Positions 39,287-47,319 of a stretch of DNA of 64,000 nt are shown piece by piece (position 1 is the first letter of the stretch; each line of letters opens with the position of its first letter). The DNA is from Eudorina sp. 2006-703-Eu-15 (lineage: Eukaryota; Chlorophyta; Chlorophyceae; Chlamydomonadales; Volvocaceae). The stretch lies in assembly GCA_003117195.1 (NCBI GenBank), contig BDSI01000135.1, positions 253,008-317,007 of the forward strand, written 5' to 3'. The notes under the pieces were generated by a model. It had not been told where the DNA came from, made no database searches, and worked only from the letters and a program-made list of their open reading frames with translations. The translations under genes were made by a program, and so were the position numbers.

Positions 39287-41636
39287 ATGCCGCCCAAGCC
39301 TAATGCCACTCTGCCTGCCAAGCCAGCCCCAGTGCCGGGACTGGACTCGGACACGGAGGTCGATCTGGCGACCGAAAAGGTGGCGCAGGGCGCCAAGACC
39401 CAGTCGGTGGGTCGCAAGGGAACGGGCTCGAAGGTCGAGCATAAGTTAAAGATGCTTCAGAAGGCTTTGTCGTTGCCGGAGCTCTATAAGAGGGCTGCCG
39501 CTCGCACCGGGAAGAAGAAGTCGGGACCGAAGAAAATGCCTGTTAAGAAGGGTCCCATTGCGCGGCAGAAGATAGGTAATAAGACCTATTTCAACAGCGA
39601 TGAGGAGATGGAAGACGTTACCGGCAAGAAACCGGTCGCTACGGGCACTGCCGTTGTTGATGCGAAGCGCGCCCTGGCTGTTCCGACATCCTCTGATTCG
39701 CTGTCCAGCTCGTCTTCTTCCCTCGAAACTTCTGACGATGATGACGATGCCCCTCTGCCGCGGACGGCCGCCCGACAGGCTGACAGCTCGCTCGCCAACG
39801 AGTTGGCGAACACGGGTCTCACGGAGAAGGCCCCGGCTGTCAACGGTGCTGGACCAGCCGGCGAGGGCACGGCTGGCGCTCGTGCGACCACTGCCGCTCC
39901 GGACAACGGTGCGGCGGCGGGCGCCAATGCGCCGGTCACCATGGAAATGATATGGCAGATGCTGCAGACCCAGCAGCGGCTGATCGACCGGACAGATAAG
40001 TTGGAAGCGATGACGGTGAATGAACACGGTGGATCTGGTCGGCACGTTGGTTACCAAGACCACCGACCTGCAGGCGGACTTCAAGCGCCTGACCCGGCAG
40101 GTTGGTCAGCTGGCCAGTCCCCCGCCCCGCCGGGGGCGCTCGCCGACAACCTCCAGCTCGTCGGAATCCGGTCAGGCGTCTGACTCATCTTCTGAGTCGG
40201 AGCGCCGCAAGAACAAGCAGCAGCGCCGCCGGGAGAACAAACGCCAGAGGAAGGCGGACGCCGCCGCCAAGGAGAAGGTCGATGCCCTGCGGATGGAGCA
40301 GGCGCAGCTACAGCAAGACCGGATGGCGGTCGACGCCAAGCCAGCGCCGGAGCGCCCGCAGATGGTTCCCATGGCACCGGGCGCCGCAGCTTTAGTGCCC
40401 GCGGCGCAGGCCACCCCAGGTGGTGGGCCAACCGACTCTCCTGGCGCCGGCTCTGTCCCCGCAACATGAATCCCGCACCAGCCGGCCGTGGCGCCCATCA
40501 AGGAGATGGTGGCCCGCTTTATGGAAGCAATGCAAGGTTCCCCACTTCCTTTCTCGGAGCTTGCTAATCTGACGCGCGAGGCCGTTGCGGGTGCCCTGGG
40601 GAAGGAGCGCTTGGACCCGAAGGAGACCGGAATAGTCGCGGTGGAGATGATGCGGCACTTGAATGATCGCCGCGCTCCGATGGAAGCTGGGCCTTCCAAC
40701 CCAGGTGGGCAGTCGTGGGCAATGGTGGCGCAGCGGCCAGCACAAGTCACGGGAGCTGAGCCGACTGCCGGGCAGCAGGGTTCCGAGGTGAGCATAGGTC
40801 ACCGTCGCTTGCCTAACCCCGTGAAGTTTCACGGGAAGGTCGATACCCATATTTCGTGCGCTCAGACTTGGTTCGATACGCTCGTGCAGTACATGCAAGC
40901 GTCGGGATTAGAACCAACGAAGCATTTTGCCTTCTGGCTGACGGGTCGTGCACAGGAATGGGGGCAAGCGCTTCTGAAAATGTATGCTGATAAGGGCGAG
41001 CAGCTTACTTTGCCTGCTTTGCGTGCTGCATTCCTTTTGCAATATGGGGATGTACGGCGGCATACAGCCAATGAAGTACGGGAACGCCTGTTTGCCGGCG
41101 AGCATAATATGAAATCAGGGGAACGTGTGCAGGAATACACACAGCGTTTCCGTGATGTCATCCGTGATGCACGGGATATGTCACAGGGTGAAATGATTGC
41201 ATGGTTCGTGCACGGGTTACCCACGGCAATGCGAAAGGCATGTGTTACGGATGCGAACGGCCGGGATTGGAAATCACTCGATGACTTGATTGAGTACGCC
41301 ACCGGTCAAGAAATTCGCTCTCGTGTTGCCGCCCTTAAGAGTATGGCTGCCACGCTTAACTTTGTCAAAACCCCCCGCTCCAAAACCCTGCGCAAGCAGA
41401 AACGCCATGGAAGCAAGTCTGATGGCGGCAGCAAGCCGCCGGTCATGTGCTACGGTTGTGGACACATGGTCCAAGACTTGAAGAAGCATAAGGAATCGGG
41501 CGTCTGCGAGCAAATCAGGGAACTGGCTGGGCCGCCTGTACGGCTCCAGCATAATGAGCGTAATAAGAACCGCGGAAGGGGCAATGGCCGGGGGCGTGGT
41601 GGTCGCGGCGGAAGGGGAGACCCGATGCAAGAATAG
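39287..41636 (+). pseudogene. gag: Gag of gypsy element 2 with one frameshift and one in-frame stop
   Basis: ATG 39287 follows an A-rich leader. The N-terminal 240 residues are Lys-rich then acidic/Ser-rich (SSSSSSLETSDDDDD). Near 40018 the frame shifts by one base into the frame holding QADFKRLTRQVGQL and a basic ERRKNKQQRRR segment. A TGA at 40467-40469 breaks this frame, after which the capsid-like core continues in the same frame: RRLPNPVKFHGKVDTH, ALRAAFLLQYGD, QEYTQRFRDVI. A zinc finger CYGCGHMVQDLKKHKESGVC is C2HC-like with wider spacing than a retroviral knuckle. An RGRGN/RGG-rich tail precedes the TAG at 41634-41636. Gag would form the particle. Confidence 0.85.
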
Positions 41637-41651
41637 GGATTTGGCAAGCGC

Positions 41652-43512
41652 TTGGAGGGTCTCAGTCAGGGAAGGAATGACTCACGGGGTGTTGCTGCTG
41701 AAATGCACGATGGACCCGTACCGGTTTTGCAGGATGGGCCTGCTATTGTTCCGCCTGACTTGAGTGATTGGTTGCCGCCTCCGCCAGAGGCTGAGACGTC
41801 TGATAGGATGTTTTTGGACTCAGAATTTCGAGCGGTTCAAACGAAGCTCGGTCGGACGTTCACCTTTGACGCGGCGTGTAATGATGATGGCGGCAATCGA
41901 TTGTGTCAGCGTTTTGCCTGTCCCAGCCGTTCGTTCTTCGACCATGATGTGTCGGGCGAAGCGGTATGGGCTCACCCTCCAGTCACACAGATCGATCAAT
42001 GGCTGCGGCATTATCAGAAATGCAAGCTCAAATTGCCAGAGTGTACAAGCGCTGTGTTTGTTGCGCCACAGTGGCCGCATGCCCAGTATCTTTTCAGGAA
42101 AGCTGGATTCCAACTGTTTAAGACATACCCTGTGGGAACGCAGTTGTTTACGGGCCCAGGGAAAGATGGACAACGGGTGCAGCTACCGGGAATTCATTGG
42201 CCGGTGCAGCTTTGGTACGACCCGCCCAGGGAACCAGCGAAGTTGAGTACTCTGTGTGTTGGGCGCAGTCATACGATGCAGTTCGATGCTAGGATTGCCG
42301 ATTCTCCAGCACGAACTCTGGTAGACAGCGGTGCGGATTGCAACGGAACTGCCCATGGCTTTATTACGTTGTCCCTTGCACGACGCTTGTCTTTGCTTGT
42401 ACAGCAATCAGTTACGGTCACGGTACGGCTTGCAGATGGCCAATCCTCTCGGTTACACGGTCAGGTCCGTGCTAGATTACGGATTGGAAATCATACCGAG
42501 TGGGTCACACTGTTGGTGCTGCCCGAAGGGGTGCCGGGAATCGACGTAATCCTGAGTTCAGATTGGCTACACGCCCGCCAAGCACGTATGGATTACAAGC
42601 GTAACAGGGTGATCATTTGCCACAAAGGACGTGATGTCAAACTCAAGCCGTCACACGCAGCGCTGGAAGGCTTTGATCCGCTGAGCGGCAAACCGCTGCT
42701 TAGTACCGCAACTGTTCAGGTTACCGGCGATAAGGATATAGGGCTCCTTTCTGCTAAACAAGCGGCAAAGGCCCTTGCACGGGGAGCGCGCAGTTATCTA
42801 ATGCTGGTGCGCGCAGAGAGCCAACCGTCCGTCGAGCGCACAGCGCTCGCAGCAACCGTCGCTGGCCGAGCCGAAAGTGTCGGTGACAACCTGGTTCCGG
42901 AGCAGGAAATACAGGCGCTATTACATGAATTTCAGGACGTGTTTGAAGAGCTCAAAGGCCTACCGCCTGACCGCGGTACCGGTCACACTATTCCCCTCGT
43001 GCCGAATGCGGAACCGCCTGCAAAACGGATGTATAGGCTTTCGCCTAAAGAAATGGAGGAAGTACGGAAACAAGTCACCGATCTTCTGGCGAAAGGTTAT
43101 ATTGAGCCTTCCAATTCCCCGTACGGGGCGCCGGTACTTTTCGTCCAGAAAGCAAGCGGAGAGCTGCGTATGTGCCTCGACTATCGCGCTCTGAACAAAA
43201 TTACGGTGAAAAGGCGGTACCCAATGCCCAACATCACGGAAATTTTTGACACGCTACAAGGTGCACAAGTGTTTACATCACTTGACCTCCAGCAAGGTTA
43301 TTATCAGATCCGCATATCTCCGGAAGATATTCCCAAAACGGTATTTATCGCCCGGGGAATGGGTCAGTTCGCTTTTCGGGTACTTTGTTTCGGACTGACA
43401 AATGCGCCTGCGACTTTCCAATCCGTGATGAATGGGATTTTTGCTAAGTACATTGGGAAATTTGTCCTAGTGTATTTGGACGACATTTTGGTGTTTAGTA
43501 AGACACCTGGCG
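41652..43512 (+). pseudogene. pol: Pol of gypsy element 2, 5' part (MT-like, protease, RT)
   Basis: This frame is the same as gag, separated only by TAG 41634-41636 and five codons. Residues about 51-170 (genomic 41800-42160) are the methyltransferase-like domain: FTFDAACNDDGGNRLCQRF, CPSRSFF, VWAHPP, VAPQWPHAQ. Protease has ARTLVDSGADCNG (about residue 225). RT begins near YRLSPKEMEEV, with LDLQQGYYQIRI, FRVLCFGLTNAPATF and FVLVYLDDILVFSKTPG. At 43512 coding stops at the insertion of the nested DNA element. The codons after it, ending at 43547, belong to that element. Confidence 0.95.
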
Positions 43513-43523
43513 CAGCTCACCGT

Positions 43524-43582
43524 TACATGTTGGGGCTCCTACGGTAGGAGACGTACTTTTCTCCTATACAGGAGAAACGACC
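43524..43582 (+). repeat. Left terminal inverted repeat of the YR/protease element
   Basis: The 59-bp repeat contains two palindromic modules: CTCCTACGGTAGGAG, and TTCTCCTATACAGGAGAA. Each has 6-7-bp inverted arms around a short spacer, the architecture of tyrosine-recombinase core sites. It ends in CAGGAGAAACGACC, close to the box repeated in the internal array. Confidence 0.9.
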
Positions 43583-43678
43583 TGAATGGATTCTTTCGCA
43601 ACTGATACTGAACGTATTATAATGACGTTTAGGTCATAACATATAGGGTGGCAAGTTCGTTATGGCGAGTATTACCAA

Positions 43679-44128
43679 ATGTTCATGAACAACATCTCCC
43701 GCAAAGGATCAGTCGCGATCGTTGCTCTCATTATTGTTGTGCTCACAATTAGGAACTATGAATGGATTATAGCGGCCTCGGGGCTCACTGGCGGCGGCAG
43801 TCGCCTCAGCATGGCCAGTAACGGCACTTTTACTATGTCCGACAGCTCGGAAGGTTTTGAGGAAAAGTTTAAATCTTCTCGGTTCACCCGAGGGGCCTCA
43901 TCCAAACGTAAACTTGGAGATGGTAAAGACGGTGCGGACGGCAGCCTCCCTGCTAGCCCAGGAGAATCGCCCGTGTGTCTACTAGCTCAGGAGAACGATC
44001 ACGCGTCTACTAGCTCAGGAGAATCGCCCGTGTGTCTACTAGCTCAGGAGAACGACCACGCGTCTGCTAGCCCAGGAGAATCGCCCGTGTGTCTACTAGC
44101 TCAGGAGAATCGCCCGTGTGCCTACTAG
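43679..44128 (+). CDS. Possible membrane-anchored ORF reading into the box array
   Basis: A 149-codon frame starts MFMNNISRKGSVAIVALIIV, with a hydrophobic segment at about 11-22 that could span a membrane, followed by Ser/Gly-rich and charged residues (SSEGFEEKFKSSRF, SSKRKLGDGKDG). From 43960 it reads through the 28-29-bp boxes as GESPVCLLAQEN repeats and stops at 44128. The pre-repeat part looks protein-like, but no family is recognised and coding status is uncertain. Confidence 0.3.
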   Translation: MFMNNISRKGSVAIVALIIVVLTIRNYEWIIAASGLTGGGSRLSMASNGTFTMSDSSEGFEEKFKSSRFTRGASSKRKLGDGKDGADGSLPASPGESPVCLLAQENDHASTSSGESPVCLLAQENDHASASPGESPVCLLAQENRPCAY

Positions 44129-44485
44129 CCCAGGAGAATCGCCCGTGTGTCTACTAGCTCAGGAGAATCGCCCGTGTGTCTACTAGCCCAGGAGAATCGC
44201 CCGTGTGTCTACTAGCTCAGGAGAACGACCACGCGTCTACTAGCCCAGGAGAATCGCCCGTGTGTCTACTAGCCCAGGAGAATCGCCCGTGTGTCTACTA
44301 GCCCAGGAGAATCGCCCGTGTGTCTACTAGCTCAGGAGAACGACCACGCGTCTGCTAGCCCAGGAGAATCGCCCGTGTGTCTACTAGCCCAGGAGAATCG
44401 CCCGTGTGTCTACTAGCCCAGGAGAATCGCCCGTGTGTCTACTAGCCCAGGAGAATCGCCCGTGTGTCTACTAGCCCAGGAGAAT
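43964..44485. repeat. Array of about 19 CAGGAGAA boxes (28-29-bp period)
   Basis: Two box types alternate: CAGGAGAATCGCCCGTGTGT and CAGGAGAACGACCACGCGTC, joined by CTACTAGCC/T. I count about 19 CAGGAGAA words. The word is shared with the inner end of both TIRs (CAGGAGAAACGACC). No spacers of unique sequence occur, so it is a minisatellite or iteron-like array. Confidence 0.9.
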
Positions 44486-44499
44486 TGCTTTGCACGCTT

Positions 44500-45249
44500 C
44501 TACGCTCCAAACCTGCGGCTGTTGAAGCCGACCATCATGGACAGCACAAGATGCACGATCTCGCTCACATCCACGCGCTGGTTCCCGACGGTTTGCCCCA
44601 TGCAGCGCCCAAACTCCGCGACGTAGTAGCCACAGCTGTAGCTGTCGTTCTGCTGTGGGACATTCCGTGAGTACCGCACCGACCACAGGTTCACATCGAT
44701 GGTGCCCTGCAAGTACTTCTTGACCAGCAGCATGATGTTGTTGTGGGCCTTGCTTGTCTCGAGCATCTTCCCAGCCGCAGCGGAGTCGTACACGGTCATG
44801 ACCTTTTTCTTGATGTCCACCACCAGCAGCCACCAGTGGATGTTGCTCGTACGACACGTGTCAACACGCGTGTTGACCGGAAGCAGCCACATGCCGTACT
44901 CCTCGGATGCCTTGTCTTCTGGGTAGTGGTTAGCCTTGCGGTTGGCTGGGCGAGCAGAGAGCATAAGCCGCCACCAGCGCTCTCTTGACGGTATCCGCCT
45001 GGAGCGAGCTCCCTAGATCCTTACTTTTGGGGGCCAGCCACACGCCGCGGAGCCGCACTTTCCAGCACACGTGCCATCACATTTGGGTGCGCAGTGTGGG
45101 TCGTCCAACTCCATGCCGGGCCGATCTTCTGCCCTCTGAAGCGTGTTGGCCGTGCCCTTCTCCTCATCCTCCAGGTCCTCCGCCGCGTCGCTGGGAGGTA
45201 CACCGGCGGCGGCTGTCTTGGCTTCCACCTTGCACCAAGCAGCGATCAA
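44500..45249 (-). CDS. Ulp1/C48-like cysteine protease of the TIR element
   Basis: The main exon (44500-44964) contains IHWWLLVVDIKKKVMTVYDS and VPQQNDSYSCGYYVAEFGRC. The H-W, the Asp in VYDS, the Gln and the SCG correspond to the His-Asp-Gln-Cys catalytic set of SUMO/NEDD-deconjugating C48 proteases. An upstream frame (45013-45249) ends in a Cys-rich stretch, CAPKCDGTCAGKCGSAAC, and could be an earlier exon; the junction is not resolved. Such proteases recur in algal and plant DNA transposons (Mutator- and KDZ-like) and may process element or host SUMO-conjugated proteins. It is divergent in orientation from the recombinase gene. Confidence 0.8.
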
Positions 45250-45620
45250 TATCGCCTCTCGACGGTTAACAATGTCCGACTCGCAGCAACCCAGTGCCGG
45301 TCTGGCTTCTTCTATCCAGCCGGTAAAACATTAAATCGTATCGCCTCTCAATGCGACGGCGGGCTATTTAGCCTACGAGTGTTACGACTTCTGGACTATG
45401 CTTGCTCCTCGCAGGTTAGCTCCGGCCTCGTGCTGGGTGCGTTATTGCCCGTTCCGGGCGGATATGCCATCGTTCCCCTGAGCGGCGTGGTGGTGCCCTC
45501 TCGAGCTGGCGTGGCCTCTCCTGCTCTTACACCGGCAGCTCCCGCCGTTGGTTCGCAGTCCCGCACCGGCCCACTCTCTTTGCCGTCCTACCGACAGATG
45601 CTGAAACGGGCCGTAATGAC

Positions 45621-46856
45621 ATGATGCAGGGCATCCGGCCGCGCTCGTTCGCCGCAGCGCGTCTTGCCACTCTCACTCGTGCTAGCCCTGGACCCCAGCC
45701 TCCTCGGGCCGCCCCCACCGTGGCTGCGGTGCGTGAAAAGGGGCTGCTGTCTGCGCTGGGCTTCTTGCGGCATGCCAAGTCGGAATCCACCTGGGAGAGC
45801 CAGCAGGCCGCCGCCCAGGAGTTCTCGGATTGGCTGGCTGTCTACGGCGAGGGTGCAGACCTCACCACCTGCACCCCTGAGGACGTGCTCATCTACCTCA
45901 TGGCGCACTGGTTGCTGGCTCACCGTGGCCGCAAGCGGCCTGACGGGCTGGTGGGGCCAGCCGCAGTGAAGGCGACGCTCTCTAGCCTTAACGGCTTCTT
46001 CTCCCACGCGGGGCGGGAGGGCCACTACAACGAATCCACGTGCCTGGGTAACCCTTGCGAGTCCGTGTGGGTCAGCGATTTTCGGAAAGCCTTTGAGCGG
46101 GTCTCGATGCTGGACGGCTACCTGGAGCAATCGGCCGTCCCAATGACCGAGGCCAAGTACCGACTGCTGGTGCGCTATCTGTGGGACCTGTACTGCGCCA
46201 GCTCCAGTGTTCTGGGCGCGCTAGTGACCTTGCGCGATTTGCTGGGCTGCCAGTACATGTGGCTCAGCAGCCAGCGCGGGCACGACACCGGCAAGCTAGC
46301 CCTCGCCGACTTCGTCGATCCTGCTGACCCAAGCAAGCCGTATCAAAGCTTCCCGCTCCCGGCCCCGCAGCTCTGGCCGGCGGATCACGCCAGCCCCACC
46401 CTGTGCGTTGCGGAGCGCGGCACCAAGACGAGCCGCCTCAGCCGTGCACCACCTGTCATCCTGGCCCCTAATCCCGCGGAGCCAGAGTTCAGCTTCCCGC
46501 ACACCCTGGCGCTCTACATGTCGCTCGCGAGCAGCCCTACAGCCCCCCCGGGTAGCGCCATCACGGATCACCTCCTTCGCCCCCTGCGCCCGGACCGACA
46601 TGGGTTCCAGGAGGCGCCCCTCAGCAGCACCGCACTGGGCGCGCGCATCCGGCTACACCTGATGATGTCCGGGGCCTATGAGGGCGAGACCAGCCACAGC
46701 TTCCGCCGTGGTGCGCTCCAGCACGCCGCAGCTCAGGGTGCCAACCTAGAGACCTTGCATGCGCTCAGCCAGCTGCGCAGTGCGGAGATCCTTAAGAGGT
46801 ACCTGGACCCGCACCGCCAGCATGGGGCCCGCCGGGTGCGGCCCCGCAACAACTAA
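45621..46856 (+). CDS. Tyrosine recombinase of the TIR element
   Basis: An intact 411-codon frame starts MMQGIRPRSFAAARLAT. Residues about 37-135 form the helical core-binding domain (FLRHAKSESTWES...). Box I fits GALVTLRDLLGCQYMWL (Arg about 205). Box II is ETSHSFRRGALQHAAA (His 359, Arg 362). The nucleophile lies in SAEILKRYLDP (Tyr 394). The enzyme ends in a basic tail. This is the only integrase/transposase-like gene in the element and is expected to recombine its ends. The nearest relatives by motif are eukaryotic Crypton and YR-retroelement recombinases. A Met two codons earlier than an alternative Met makes the exact start unsure. It is the one large uninterrupted gene in the nest. Confidence 0.9.
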   Translation: MMQGIRPRSFAAARLATLTRASPGPQPPRAAPTVAAVREKGLLSALGFLRHAKSESTWESQQAAAQEFSDWLAVYGEGADLTTCTPEDVLIYLMAHWLLAHRGRKRPDGLVGPAAVKATLSSLNGFFSHAGREGHYNESTCLGNPCESVWVSDFRKAFERVSMLDGYLEQSAVPMTEAKYRLLVRYLWDLYCASSSVLGALVTLRDLLGCQYMWLSSQRGHDTGKLALADFVDPADPSKPYQSFPLPAPQLWPADHASPTLCVAERGTKTSRLSRAPPVILAPNPAEPEFSFPHTLALYMSLASSPTAPPGSAITDHLLRPLRPDRHGFQEAPLSSTALGARIRLHLMMSGAYEGETSHSFRRGALQHAAAQGANLETLHALSQLRSAEILKRYLDPHRQHGARRVRPRNN

Positions 46857-47242
46857 ATGCCCAAACAACACGGCTTTGCCGTATAAGTGTGGGAGGGTGG
46901 GGCAATTCAGCGCGTCGCCCCGCCTCCAATTTAATAGCCGTCTGTGTAGGTCGGTTATGATGCTAAGCGGTGCTGAAGGACGGAACGAGTTCGGCTGGTT
47001 TGCTGTTGGACAAAGAGGGTCTTGTCTGTGCTCAGAAAAATTGTGTCCATAAAGTAATTCCATAGCAATGTAAGCAGTCGTATGCCAATACATTTTATCC
47101 TTCGGCCTGCGTGAGTGCAGCCAGGCACGTCACACTGCTCCGCGCCGCTCCCGGCCATAGCCCACGAGCGCAAAATTCCTGCTGTACTAACTTATCCTCT
47201 GTAAACTGTACCTTATATAACAAAATGAAGCCGTTTTGTGAG
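46857..47242. other. 3' flank of the recombinase gene
   Basis: About 385 bp between the recombinase stop and the right TIR show no coding potential. AT content rises toward the TIR. It probably holds the polyadenylation signal, but none can be named with certainty. Confidence 0.5.
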
Positions 47243-47301
47243 GGTCGTTTCTCCTGTATAGGAGAAAGGTACGTCTCCTACCGTAGGAGCCCCAACATGT
47301 A
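47243..47301 (-). repeat. Right terminal inverted repeat of the YR/protease element
   Basis: Reverse complement of 43524-43582 with one mismatch. It contains the same two palindromic modules in mirrored order. Confidence 0.9.
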
Positions 47302-47319
47302 CTGCTAAGATGCCTGGCG

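Larger units (their letters stand above)
43506..47319. mobile_element. Novel-looking TIR element encoding a tyrosine recombinase and an Ulp1/C48-like protease
   Basis: The insertion splits the gypsy RT between codons for KTPG and EHVQHL. The 7-mer CCTGGCG is present on both sides (43506-43512, 47313-47319) and once in the reconstructed gypsy sequence. The element (43513-47312, 3.8 kb) has 59-bp terminal inverted repeats with one mismatch (43524-43582, 47243-47301), about 11 bp inside each end, and begins CA and ends TG. It carries an array of about 19 CAGGAGAA boxes, a protease gene (minus) and a YR gene (plus). Cryptons are the known YR DNA transposons but lack TIRs and proteases; KDZ transposons have Ulp1-like proteases but a DDE transposase. 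I know of no described family with this combination. Confidence 0.85.

Noticed and set aside
43512..43547. C-terminal residues after YLDD in the first half of gypsy 2 Pol (AAHRYMLGLLR)
   Set aside because: They are translated from the terminus of the inserted TIR element, not from the retrotransposon.
43964..44485. CRISPR-like array
   Set aside because: Repeats are contiguous without unique spacers of constant length, the genome is eukaryotic and no cas genes exist.
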